From an uncultured Eubacteriales bacterium (lineage in GTDB: Bacteria > Bacillota > Clostridia > Christensenellales > CAG-917): a stretch of 14,028 nt of DNA. Position numbers and translations under genes: made by a program. Shown one piece after another: positions 1-8,355 of the stretch. The stretch lies in contig URTQ01000018.1 of assembly GCA_900550855.1 (NCBI GenBank), forward strand, positions 1-14,028, in the 5' to 3' direction. Each line of letters opens with the position of its first letter. The stretch's first letter is position 1. Under the pieces are notes generated by a model. It was not told the DNA's origin. It made no database searches and was given only the letters and a program-made list of their open reading frames with translations.

Positions 1-21
1 ATATATCAATCTATATCAATA

Positions 22-915
22 TCAATCGTTCGGGATTTTAATTTGCGTAACGGCAGCCGTAAGCACGCATACTTCCCTCGCTTTTGCTTTGAGCAACGTC
101 TTTGCGCACTCGTTGGCGGTCGCGCCCGTGGTGAAAACGTCGTCTATAAGCAAAATCTTTCTTCCCTTGACTTGTTCGAACGCACAAGCAAACGCGCCAT
201 CGAGGTTGTTTGCTCTGTCCTTGCCTTTAAGTTGCTTTTGTTGCGAGGTGTCTTTCACCTTGACGAGCGCGGGAAGTACGGCGATATTAAGTCTGTTTCC
301 CACCTCGTATGCCAAAAGTTCGGCTTGATTGAAACCTCTTTTCTTCACTTCCTCGTCCGTCATCGGCACGAAGACGATGATTTCGGAATCCATACCGCTC
401 TCGATAAACTTGTCCGCCATAAGCGCGCCGAGCGTTTGAGCGATATACGTTTTCCTTCCGAATTTCAGTTTGTATATCAACTTCTTCACTTCGCCGTCGT
501 ATACGAGGGGCGAGCGGTTCTTCACGAACGCCGACTTTTGATATTGACAGCGATTGCAGTAGTCGCTCTCGTCTTTGAGCGGAACGCCGCAGTTCAAACA
601 GATATGCCCTTTGACAAACGGCAACTTCTCGATACATTCAGAGCAAAGACGGTATCTCGTGTCTTCGACGAGTTCCTCGCCGCATACGTCGCAAGTGCAA
701 TCGAGCGGAAACAGAGCCGAATCGAACTCGCCGAGCAACTTCTTGAAAAACGTCTTGACCTTTTGCATCACGACTTTTCTCTTGCCGCCCTTTTCGTCCT
801 TCCGTTCGTCTTGCGTTTCGAATTGCTTTTCGTCGTCTTGCGTTTCGTCCGCGTTTACGATATCAGACGATTCCTTTTCGGTTTCGCTATTTAATTTATC
901 TTCCGACTCAATCAT
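22..915 (-). CDS. ComF-family phosphoribosyltransferase-like protein with zinc-finger region
   Basis: ComF-family protein of 297 residues. Family members have an N-terminal zinc-ribbon region and a type I phosphoribosyltransferase fold; in naturally competent bacteria ComFC acts in DNA uptake, but many non-competent species carry one of unknown role. The zinc region shows cysteines at 73, 75, 78, 91, 94, 106, 109, 120 and 123. The family motif RGFNQAELLA lies at 193-202, a T..Q......R..N...AF stretch at 223-242, and the PRPP-binding loop LLIDDVFTTGAT at 255-266. Residues 1-49 are a charged, low-complexity, Asp/Glu/Lys-rich extension ahead of Met50, where a typical ComF would begin. The start at 915 is supported by an AAGGCGG ribosome-binding-like stretch just upstream and by an 8-base overlap with the recD2 stop, which implies translational coupling. 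Family assignment is firm; a competence role is not shown. Confidence 0.9.
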   Translation of the reverse strand: MIESEDKLNSETEKESSDIVNADETQDDEKQFETQDERKDEKGGKRKVVMQKVKTFFKKLLGEFDSALFPLDCTCDVCGEELVEDTRYRLCSECIEKLPFVKGHICLNCGVPLKDESDYCNRCQYQKSAFVKNRSPLVYDGEVKKLIYKLKFGRKTYIAQTLGALMADKFIESGMDSEIIVFVPMTDEEVKKRGFNQAELLAYEVGNRLNIAVLPALVKVKDTSQQKQLKGKDRANNLDGAFACAFEQVKGRKILLIDDVFTTGATANECAKTLLKAKAREVCVLTAAVTQIKIPND

Positions 916-3127
916 ACGCGCCGCCTTGCCATTCTTGTTCGATAAGTTCGATGAGAAGCGAGTATCGTCTTGCGGTTTCGTTATTTTGAATCATACGTTG
1001 CACGGTCTTTTTACTGCCGCTGATAACGACGAGTTTTTTTGCCCTCGTAACCGCCGTATACAGCAAGTTTCTCGTTTGCAACATATAGTTTGCGTCGAGT
1101 GCGATAACCACGGCGTCAAACTCGCAACCTTGCGATTTGTGTATAGTCACGGCGTATGCGAGCGTGAGTTGGTCCACGTCGCTATATTCGTAAATCGACA
1201 CTTTATCGTCGTCAAAACGCACGGTAAACTGCATAATCTGCGTATTTATGCTTTCAATCACGCCTATATCGCCGTTGAAAACGCCGCTTCCGCGCACGGT
1301 TTTGAAGCCGTCCGTTTGCGACCATTCCTGTTGATAATTGTTTTGAAGTTGCATAACCTTGTCGCCCTCGCGGTATATGCAATCCGCACGCTTGACTTCT
1401 CGCTTGTGAGGCGAGGGGGGATTGATTATTTTTTGCAACTCTTTGTTTAGATTTATCGTGCCCGCAACGCCTCGTTTCATCGGGCAAAGCACTTGAATTT
1501 CGCTCGGCGCGACGTTGAGGTATTTGGGCAAGCGGCGAGTGACGAGCGCAATGGTGTTTGCGCAAATTTCCTCGCTCGTATTCTTTTCTTCAAAGAAGAA
1601 ATCGCTGCTCTTGTTGTCGATGTCGGGCATAACGCCGCTGTTGATTTTGTGCGCGTTGGTGACGATTTTGCTCTTTTCGCTTTGACGGTAAATCTGCGTG
1701 AGATAACTCACGTTGAACTTTCCGCATTTAATTAGGTCGTTAAGCACGTTGCCGACGCCCACCGAAGCAAGTTGGTCCTTATCACCCACAAGCACGAGGC
1801 GCGAGCCTCTTTCGAGCGCGTTTATGAGTGCGGAAAAGACGTATTCGTCCACCATACTCACCTCGTCCACAATCACGACGTCTACGGGCAAGCGAGTGTT
1901 TTCGTTGTACGTGAAGTGTCCTTCGCCGTTTTTGTAGTCCAAATCGAGCATACGGTGAATGGTTTTCGCTTCCTCGCCCGTTGCTTGCGAAAGTCGTTTT
2001 GCGGCTCTGCCCGTAGGCGCGCAAAGCGCGACTCTCTGTCCTAAATCCTTGAACAGTTTGAGTATGCACTTGACGATTGTCGTTTTGCCCGTGCCCGGTC
2101 CGCCCGTGACTATCTGCACGCCGTTTTCAATGGTTTCTCTGACTGCGGCGATTTGATTTTCGTGAAGGGAAAAGCCTGCGTCCTTTTCAAATCTTGCAAC
2201 TTCGTGGTCTACGTCCACTCGGAAATCGGAAGCTTCTTGCTTTAATTGCAACAGTTTTCTCGCAATGCTCTTTTCGGTGTTAAAATTCTTTTTCAAGAGT
2301 ATGGCGGTATGCTCTTTCGTTTCGTATCTCACGAGGTCGCCGAGCATAACCATATCCATCATATTGTCGCGCACTCTTTGCGCTATATCTTCCGAATCGA
2401 TACTTAAAAGTGCGATTGCGTTTGCCAAAAGGTCGTTTTCGGGCAAATAGTTGTGTCCGCTTCTCGTCGCCGCTTCTTTGAGAAGATAGGTTATCGCCGC
2501 GCAAATGCGGTAGTCGCTGTCTTTTTCTATGCCCAGTTCGCCCGCGATTCTGTCCGCCGTGGCAAAGCCTATTCCGTCCACGTCGTCGACGAGCATATAC
2601 GGATTTTTGCGCACGTTATCCACGGTTTTCACGTCGTATGTGCGATATATTTTGAGGGACATATTGACGCTGATTCCGAGATTTTGCAAGAACATCACCG
2701 CGTCTTGCATCTTCTGCACTTTGGCGTAATTCATTCCGAATTCCGTCGCGCGCTTTAACGATATGCCTCTCACTTTTGCAAGTTCCATCGGGTATTTCAT
2801 CATTTCCAGCGAATCCACGCCGAACATATCCACGATAGACTGCGCGGTCACAGGACCGAGTCCCGATATAAGACCGCTGCCCAAAAACTTCTTTATTCCT
2901 TCCAGTTTGGACGGCGCGGACACCCACACTTTGTCGGCGCAAAACTGCTTTCCGTATGTCGTGCGAGTTTGGAACTTGCCCTCGACTCTTATATTCATAC
3001 CCTCGCTTACGGGCGGAAAAATGCCGACGACGGTAAAAACGGATTCCTCGCATCTCATATCGAGAACCGTATATCCCGTGTCCGCGCTTGCGAATATAAC
3101 GTCTTTTATTTCGCCTGCAAGTTGCAT
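908..3127 (-). CDS. recD2: RecD2-type ATP-dependent DNA helicase (SF1B)
   Basis: Superfamily 1B 5'-3' DNA helicase of the RecD2 class, which acts without RecBC in DNA repair and replication-fork maintenance. At 739 residues it matches the family. An N-terminal OB-like part (1-70) is followed by helix-hairpin-helix-like segments (GSGLISGLGP at 83-92; DDVDGIGFATADRIA at 181-195), the region that separates RecD2 from the shorter E. coli RecD. Helicase motifs appear in order: Walker A TGGPGTGKTT (341-350), PTGRAAKRL (371-379), Walker B DEVSM (421-425), GDKDQL (448-453), QIYRQ (478-482), VFNGDIG (616-622), AYAVTIHKSQGCEFD (657-671) and LLYTAVTRAKK (688-698). All look intact. The ATG at 3125-3127 is preceded by AAGGGA with a 6-base spacer. 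It overlaps the comF-like gene by 8 bases, so the two form a transcription unit. I found no convincing promoter in front of it. Confidence 0.96.
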   Translation of the reverse strand: MQLAGEIKDVIFASADTGYTVLDMRCEESVFTVVGIFPPVSEGMNIRVEGKFQTRTTYGKQFCADKVWVSAPSKLEGIKKFLGSGLISGLGPVTAQSIVDMFGVDSLEMMKYPMELAKVRGISLKRATEFGMNYAKVQKMQDAVMFLQNLGISVNMSLKIYRTYDVKTVDNVRKNPYMLVDDVDGIGFATADRIAGELGIEKDSDYRICAAITYLLKEAATRSGHNYLPENDLLANAIALLSIDSEDIAQRVRDNMMDMVMLGDLVRYETKEHTAILLKKNFNTEKSIARKLLQLKQEASDFRVDVDHEVARFEKDAGFSLHENQIAAVRETIENGVQIVTGGPGTGKTTIVKCILKLFKDLGQRVALCAPTGRAAKRLSQATGEEAKTIHRMLDLDYKNGEGHFTYNENTRLPVDVVIVDEVSMVDEYVFSALINALERGSRLVLVGDKDQLASVGVGNVLNDLIKCGKFNVSYLTQIYRQSEKSKIVTNAHKINSGVMPDIDNKSSDFFFEEKNTSEEICANTIALVTRRLPKYLNVAPSEIQVLCPMKRGVAGTINLNKELQKIINPPSPHKREVKRADCIYREGDKVMQLQNNYQQEWSQTDGFKTVRGSGVFNGDIGVIESINTQIMQFTVRFDDDKVSIYEYSDVDQLTLAYAVTIHKSQGCEFDAVVIALDANYMLQTRNLLYTAVTRAKKLVVISGSKKTVQRMIQNNETARRYSLLIELIEQEWQGGAYD

Positions 3128-3133
3128 TTTTCT

Positions 3134-3139
3134 TCCCTT
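3134..3139 (-). promoter_or_regulatory. Ribosome binding site of recD2
   Basis: AAGGGA on the minus strand lies 6 bases before the ATG at 3127. This supports the chosen start, which also gives the conserved RecD2 N-terminus. Confidence 0.7.
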
Positions 3140-3156
3140 TTAGATGATATTATTTT

Positions 3157-3259
3157 CGATTTTTTATGCCGATTTTACGGCATTTTTAAGCCGTTTTTTT
3201 ACAACGTTTTTATGTCGTTTTTATGCCGTTCTATTTAGAGTTTTTACGGCGTTTTTGAG
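3157..3259. repeat. Degenerate array of 10-14-base CGTTTTTATGC-like units
   Basis: Between recD2 and the metK terminator, the plus strand runs as roughly eight to nine imperfect units resembling CGTTTTTATGC. Clear ones start at 3157 (CGATTTTTTATGC), 3170 (CGATTTTACGGC), 3192 (CGTTTTTTTACAA), 3205 (CGTTTTTATGT), 3216 (CGTTTTTATGC) and 3250 (CGTTTTTGAG). Some units face each other: ATGCCG at 3166-3171 and CGGCAT at 3178-3183 can form a 6-bp hairpin with a 6-base loop. The array occupies the probable 5' region of recD2. No function can be assigned; simple-sequence drift in AT-rich spacer is the plain alternative. Confidence 0.55.
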
Positions 3260-3260
3260 A

Positions 3261-3289
3261 AAAAACGGTAGGGTTATCCTACCGTTTTT
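3261..3289 (-). terminator. Intrinsic terminator of the rpoB-rpoC-metK operon
   Basis: A perfect 12-bp inverted repeat (AAAAACGGTAGG at 3261-3272 with its complement at 3278-3289) closes on a 5-base loop. On the minus strand the arm ends in six T residues, and the structure begins 11 bases past the metK stop. Because the outer pairs are A-T, it has a T-run on both strands and could work in either direction. It implies that recD2-comF is a separate unit or relies on readthrough. Confidence 0.88.
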
Positions 3290-3300
3290 ATCTCGCGTAT

Positions 3301-4482
3301 TCAAAATTTGTATTTTTCGACTGCTTGTTTGACTTGCTCGACCATATCCGTTTCTTCCCAACTGAAACCTTCCTTGCCAAAGTGTCCGTAGTTGGAAGTC
3401 TTGCGGTAAATGGGGCTTGCAAGGTGCAAATGGTCGATAATCGCCTTCGGGCGCAAATCGAACACTTCGCGCACGACTTTTGCAAGCGAATCGTCGTCTA
3501 TAACGCCCGTGCCGTAGGTGTTGACGTACACGGAAACGGGGTGCGCCATACCGATTGCGTATGCAACTTGCAATTCCGCTCTCTTGCACACGCCTGCCGC
3601 AACGAGATTCTTGCAGATGTAGCGAGCCATATAGGACGCGCTTCTGTCCACTTTCGTGGGGTCTTTGCCGCTGAACGCGCCGCCGCCGTGAGGACAGAAT
3701 CCGCCGTATGTGTCGACGATAATCTTTCTTCCCGTAACGCCGCTGTCGCCTGCCGGTCCGCCGATTACGAATCTACCCGTCGGGTTGATGTAAATCTTGG
3801 TGTCGTCGTCGATGTACTCTTGCGGAATCGCATAAGAAATAACCTTGTCGATTATTTCTTCTTCGAGTTCGTCCATACTTACGTTTTCGGAATGTTGGCA
3901 ACTTACGACGATAGTGTCCACTCTTTCGGGAACGTCGTCGATGTATTCGACGGTGACTTGCGCTTTGCCGTCGGGACGAAGCCACGCAAGTTCGCCGCTC
4001 TTTCTTACGTCGGTGAGGCGTTTTGTGAGCGCGTGAGCAAGTGTGATGGGAAGAGGCATAAGCGACTCTGTTTCGTCGCAAGCATATCCGAACATCATAC
4101 CTTGGTCGCCTGCGCCCGTCTTGTCGTAATCGTCCTTTCCGTCGCCGTCGGTTGCGTCGTTGACGCCCATAGCGATGTCGGGCGATTGCTCGTCGATGGA
4201 ACTGAGCACCGCGCACGTTTTGTAGTCGAATCCGAGCGAACTGTCGTTGTAGCCTACGTCTTTTATGACACCTCTTACGATTGTGGGAATGTCGCAATAA
4301 TGCTTGGTGCTGACTTCGCCGAACACCATAACCATACCCGTCGTGGCGCACACTTCAACGGCGACTCTCGCAGAGGTGTCCTCTGCGAAAATGTCGTCGA
4401 GAATTGCGTCTGCGATTTGGTCGCACACCTTGTCGGGATGTCCTTCCGTTACGCTTTCAGATGTAAAAAATCTTCTTTTCAT
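3301..4482 (-). CDS. metK: S-adenosylmethionine synthetase (methionine adenosyltransferase)
   Basis: Makes S-adenosylmethionine from methionine and ATP, releasing phosphate and pyrophosphate; cytosolic tetramer in the known family. The protein is full length at 393 residues. The N-terminal SESVTEGHPDKVCDQ (8-22) carries the ATP/Mg-binding His15 and Asp17. The first family signature GAGDQGMMFGYA is at 123-134, and the glycine-rich second signature GGGAFSGKDPTKVDRS at 266-281. Its ATG overlaps the rpoC stop by one base (TAATG), and only a weak GAAGAAG-like ribosome binding site precedes it, so translation probably follows from termination-reinitiation on rpoC. That arrangement leaves no room for its own promoter or SAM riboswitch immediately upstream, so its output should track RNA polymerase genes unless an internal promoter exists. 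A strong terminator follows 11 bases after the stop. Confidence 0.98.
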   Translation of the reverse strand: MKRRFFTSESVTEGHPDKVCDQIADAILDDIFAEDTSARVAVEVCATTGMVMVFGEVSTKHYCDIPTIVRGVIKDVGYNDSSLGFDYKTCAVLSSIDEQSPDIAMGVNDATDGDGKDDYDKTGAGDQGMMFGYACDETESLMPLPITLAHALTKRLTDVRKSGELAWLRPDGKAQVTVEYIDDVPERVDTIVVSCQHSENVSMDELEEEIIDKVISYAIPQEYIDDDTKIYINPTGRFVIGGPAGDSGVTGRKIIVDTYGGFCPHGGGAFSGKDPTKVDRSASYMARYICKNLVAAGVCKRAELQVAYAIGMAHPVSVYVNTYGTGVIDDDSLAKVVREVFDLRPKAIIDHLHLASPIYRKTSNYGHFGKEGFSWEETDMVEQVKQAVEKYKF

Positions 4483-7400
4483 TATTCTTCTTCGAGTTCG
4501 TCCTCGATGTGTTGATCGAGAATGATGTCAGCGGGTTGGGTTTGATTTTCCGCAACCGTCGTGACGTTCTTATAGCACTTCATACCAGTGCCGGCAGGAA
4601 TAAGTTTGCCGATGATGACGTTCTCTTTCAAGCCGAGAAGCGGGTCTTTTCTGTTGTTGATTGCAGCCTCTGCCAAAACCTTTGCGGTCTCTTGGAAGGA
4701 CGCAGCCGAGAGGAAGGATTCCGTTGCGAGAGCGGCTTTGGTGATACCCAAAAGGGTACGTTTTGCCGTTGCGGGAACGCCGCCGTTTTCGATTGCCTTT
4801 TCGTTTTCTTCCTCGTAAGAGAGCAAGTCGACGAGAGTGCCGGGAAGCATATTCGTATCGCCTTGATTTTCGATACGGACCTTTCGAAGCATTTGTCTTA
4901 CGATGACCTCAACGTGTTTGTCGTTGATTTCGACGCCTGCGGTGCGGTATGCGGATTGAACTTCCTTCGCGATGTACTCTTGAACGCCCTTTACGCCCTT
5001 TGCGCGAAGCATATCTTGCGGATTGATTGAACCTTTGGTGAGCGGATCGCCCGCGCCGATGGTTTCGCCCTCGCCGACGAGAATGTTTGCGTTGTACGGG
5101 ATCGCGTAGGATTTTGCCTCGCCGTCCGGACCCGTAACCGTGATTTCACGACGATCGTCTGAAATGTGGACGATACCGTTGTTCTCTGTGATGACCGCTT
5201 TACCCTTAGGATTGCGCGCTTCGAACAATTCTTCGACACGCGGCAAACCTTGCGTGATGTCGTCGTCGGTTGCGACGCCGCCCGAGTGGAAGGTACGCAT
5301 CGTAAGCTGAGTACCGGGTTCGCCGATTGACTGTGCGGCGATGATACCGACCGCTTCGCCGATCTTGACGGGGTTGCCCGAAGCCATATTCTTGCCGTAG
5401 CACTTCACGCACACGCCGTTTTTGGACTTACAGGTGAGAATCGAGCGGATAAGTACGCCGGGTTGATGGTGCATATCCGAACCGTTGCTTTCCCAGTAAG
5501 AAGTGAGTTTCTTGTCGATTTCTTTCGCTTTGTCGCTTGAAATGAGCGTGTCGCCTTCGCAGATGATTTCGCCCGTTGCGGGATCGACCACGTTTCCGAT
5601 GGTGTATCTGCCTGCGATACGGTCTGCAAGCGCTTCGATGACGCTCTTTTCGTCTCTGATTGCGGTGATAAACGTACCTTTGGTATCGCCGCAGTCTTGT
5701 TCTCTGACGACGACCGAGTGCGATACGTCGACGAGACGTCTTGTGAGGTAGCCCGAGTCAGCCGTTTTAAGAGCGGTGTCCGCAAGACCTTTTCTGCCGC
5801 CGTGCGACGAAATGAAGTATTCCAAAACGGACAAGCCTTCACGGAAGGACGAGCGAACAGGCAACTCGATTGTACGGCCGGACGGGTCAGCCATCAAGCC
5901 ACGCATACCTGCGAGTTGTCGGATTTGTCCCATACTACCACGCGCGCCTGAGTTTGCCATCATCCAAATCGGGTTGAAGTCGTCAAGACCTTTTTTGAGT
6001 TCGTTTTCGACCTTATCGGCAGCGTCTTTCCAAATCTTGATGATTTCTTTGTAACGACCTTCGTCGGAAAGAACGCCTCTTGCGTGCAATTTTTCGATGC
6101 GAACGACTTGTTCTTCCGCTTGGTGAACGATCAATTTCTTGTCGCCGGGGATGTGCATATCGAAGACGGAAGCGGTGATTGCGCCGATCGTCGAGTACTT
6201 GTAGCCGAGCGATTTGATCTTGTCGAGCATTGCCGCCGTTTCGGTTGCGCCGTGATACTTGAAGCAGTTGTCGACAATCATACTGAGTTGCTTCTTGCCG
6301 ATAGCCATTGCTTTCTTGCCGAGCGCTTTTTGTATGCTTTCGCGAAGCGCGGTGATTTCACGAGAGAACTCTTTCTTGTTGTCGAGGTCGAGGTCGCCCG
6401 CTTCTTTGACCGCAGTCGCGATTTGAGCGATTTGCTCATCGGACACGTTTCTCTTTAATATGGAACGCGCGCGCACGCACGAGTCTTGGTTGACTTCCTC
6501 GTTTCTGAACAAGTCGACGAGTTCGTGGAATTGATTTTCGTCCACGCAGGCGTTGATGCCCAAAATGCCTTCGACTTCGAGTTGACCCTTATTCTCTGCA
6601 ATCGATCTGTCGACGAATTGCAAATCTTGGGGCAAGTTGTCGTTGAAGATGCAACGACCGATGGTGGTGTGCAAAAGTTTGTTGTGAACGTAGCCGTCCT
6701 CGTCTTGCACTTGAACGCGAATGTAGCAGAGGGATTGAAGCGTAAGGTCTTTGTCTTGATACGCCATCATCGCCTCGTCGAAGGAACTGTAATAGTTGCC
6801 CTCGCCCTTCGCGCCCGGTTTGACTATCGTAAGATAGTAAGAACCGATGACCATATCTTGCGTCGGCGAAACGATAGGTTTGCCGTCCGAAAGTTTGAGA
6901 ATGTTGTTGGTGCAGAGCATCAAGATTCTTGCTTCCGCTTGCGCCTCGATGGAAAGAGGAACGTGAACAGCCATTTGGTCGCCGTCGAAGTCCGCGTTGA
7001 ACGCGCCGCAGGCGAGCGGGTGAAGTTTGATTGCTCTACCCTCTACGAGCACCGGCTCGAACGCTTGGATACCGAGTCTGTGAAGCGTCGGTGCGCGGTT
7101 GAGAAGCACGGGGTGATCCTTGATGATTTCTTCGAGGATATCCCAAACTTGATTCTTGCCCGTATCAACGAAGCGTTTTGCGCTCTTGATGTTGTGGCAA
7201 AGGTTGCGCTCGACGAGTTTGTTCATAATGAACGGCTTGAAAAGTTCGAGAGCCATTTCCTTTGGCAAACCGCATTGATAGAGTTTGAGTTCAGGGCCGA
7301 CGACGATAACCGAACGACCGGAATAGTCGACGCGCTTACCGAGCAAGTTTTGACGGAAACGACCTTGTTTACCGCGAAGCATACCCGAAAGCGATTTGAG

Positions 7401-8342
7401 ATCTCTGTTGCCCGGGCCCGAAACCGCTTTGCCTCTGCGGCCGTTGTCGATGAGAGCGTCGACGGCTTCTTGAAGCATACGTTTTTCGTTGCGCACGATG
7501 ATGTCGGGCGCGCCGAGTTCTTTGAGTTTTTTGAGGCGGTTGTTGCGGTTGATGACTCTGCGATACAAATCGTTGAGGTCGCTGGTTGCAAATCTGCCGC
7601 CGTCGAGTTGAATCATCGGACGAAGTTCGGGCGGAAGCACGGGAAGCACGTCGAGAACCATCCATTCGGGTTTGTTGCCGGATTGACGGAACGCTTCGAC
7701 GATTTCGAGACGCTTGACCGCTTTAAGACGTTTTTGTCCGACGGAATTGTTGATGATGTTTTTGAGTTGTTCGCTTTCTTTTTCGAGGTCGACTTCCATA
7801 AGAAGTTCTTTTACGGCCTCTGCGCCCATACCCACTTTGAAGTCTTTTGCGTCGTACTTTTCGAGAAGTTCTCTGTACTCTTTGTCGCTGATGACTTGTT
7901 TTTTGCGAAGTTCGCCCACTTTGCCCGGATCGAGAACGATGAAGGACACGAAGTAAACGACTTGTTCGAGTTCCTTAGGCGAAACGTCCAAGAGGATGCT
8001 GATTCTGGAAGGAACGCCTCTCAAATACCAAATGTGCGTGACGGGGCAAGCGAGTTCGATATGTCCCATTCTTTCACGACGGACTTTGGATTTTGTGACC
8101 TCGACGCCGCACTTTTCGCAGATGACGCCTTTATAGCGGATTCTCTTATATCTTCCGCAATGGCATTCCCAGTCGCGCGTAGGTCCAAAGATTTTCTCGC
8201 AGAAAAGACCGTCTTTTTCGGGCTTTTGCGTGCGGTAGTTTATAGTTTCGGGTTTCGTGACTTCGCCGTGAGACCATTCTCTGATCTTTTCGGGCGAAGC
8301 GATACCGATTTGAATTGCATCGAAATTGCTGAGTTCGTACAT
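4482..8342 (-). CDS. rpoC: DNA-directed RNA polymerase subunit beta'
   Basis: Largest catalytic subunit of bacterial RNA polymerase, 1286 residues. The N-terminal zinc site has Cys60, Cys62, Cys75 and Cys78. The active-site magnesium loop NADFDGDQM is at 449-457, with Asp451, Asp453 and Asp455. The bridge-helix and trigger-loop segment runs from about 790 to 873, including MADPSGRTIELPVR (817-830), and lacks the large insertion seen in the E. coli trigger loop. A second zinc site is built from Cys884, Cys971, Cys978 and Cys981. The length is slightly above that of Bacillus. The ATG at 8340-8342 has a perfect AGGAGG ribosome binding site with a 6-base spacer in the 13-base gap after rpoB. The stop overlaps the metK start by one base. 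The usual rpsL-rpsG-fusA neighbours are absent downstream. Confidence 0.99.
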   Translation of the reverse strand: MYELSNFDAIQIGIASPEKIREWSHGEVTKPETINYRTQKPEKDGLFCEKIFGPTRDWECHCGRYKRIRYKGVICEKCGVEVTKSKVRRERMGHIELACPVTHIWYLRGVPSRISILLDVSPKELEQVVYFVSFIVLDPGKVGELRKKQVISDKEYRELLEKYDAKDFKVGMGAEAVKELLMEVDLEKESEQLKNIINNSVGQKRLKAVKRLEIVEAFRQSGNKPEWMVLDVLPVLPPELRPMIQLDGGRFATSDLNDLYRRVINRNNRLKKLKELGAPDIIVRNEKRMLQEAVDALIDNGRRGKAVSGPGNRDLKSLSGMLRGKQGRFRQNLLGKRVDYSGRSVIVVGPELKLYQCGLPKEMALELFKPFIMNKLVERNLCHNIKSAKRFVDTGKNQVWDILEEIIKDHPVLLNRAPTLHRLGIQAFEPVLVEGRAIKLHPLACGAFNADFDGDQMAVHVPLSIEAQAEARILMLCTNNILKLSDGKPIVSPTQDMVIGSYYLTIVKPGAKGEGNYYSSFDEAMMAYQDKDLTLQSLCYIRVQVQDEDGYVHNKLLHTTIGRCIFNDNLPQDLQFVDRSIAENKGQLEVEGILGINACVDENQFHELVDLFRNEEVNQDSCVRARSILKRNVSDEQIAQIATAVKEAGDLDLDNKKEFSREITALRESIQKALGKKAMAIGKKQLSMIVDNCFKYHGATETAAMLDKIKSLGYKYSTIGAITASVFDMHIPGDKKLIVHQAEEQVVRIEKLHARGVLSDEGRYKEIIKIWKDAADKVENELKKGLDDFNPIWMMANSGARGSMGQIRQLAGMRGLMADPSGRTIELPVRSSFREGLSVLEYFISSHGGRKGLADTALKTADSGYLTRRLVDVSHSVVVREQDCGDTKGTFITAIRDEKSVIEALADRIAGRYTIGNVVDPATGEIICEGDTLISSDKAKEIDKKLTSYWESNGSDMHHQPGVLIRSILTCKSKNGVCVKCYGKNMASGNPVKIGEAVGIIAAQSIGEPGTQLTMRTFHSGGVATDDDITQGLPRVEELFEARNPKGKAVITENNGIVHISDDRREITVTGPDGEAKSYAIPYNANILVGEGETIGAGDPLTKGSINPQDMLRAKGVKGVQEYIAKEVQSAYRTAGVEINDKHVEVIVRQMLRKVRIENQGDTNMLPGTLVDLLSYEEENEKAIENGGVPATAKRTLLGITKAALATESFLSAASFQETAKVLAEAAINNRKDPLLGLKENVIIGKLIPAGTGMKCYKNVTTVAENQTQPADIILDQHIEDELEEE

Positions 8343-8348
8343 ATGTCG

Positions 8349-8354
8349 CCTCCT
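8349..8354 (-). promoter_or_regulatory. Ribosome binding site of rpoC
   Basis: Perfect AGGAGG on the minus strand, 6 bases before the rpoC ATG, in the 13-base rpoB-rpoC gap. It fixes the rpoC start. Confidence 0.9.
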
Positions 8355-8355
8355 A

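Noticed and set aside
22..3127. recD2-comF considered as a defence or competence island
   Set aside because: Both are common housekeeping genes with composition like their neighbours, often found adjacent in Clostridia. There is no nuclease, toxin or mobile-element gene beside them in this window.
3325..4515. 396-codon plus-strand frame opposite metK
   Set aside because: It mirrors metK codon by codon and has no family motif or ribosome binding site; metK is certain on the other strand.
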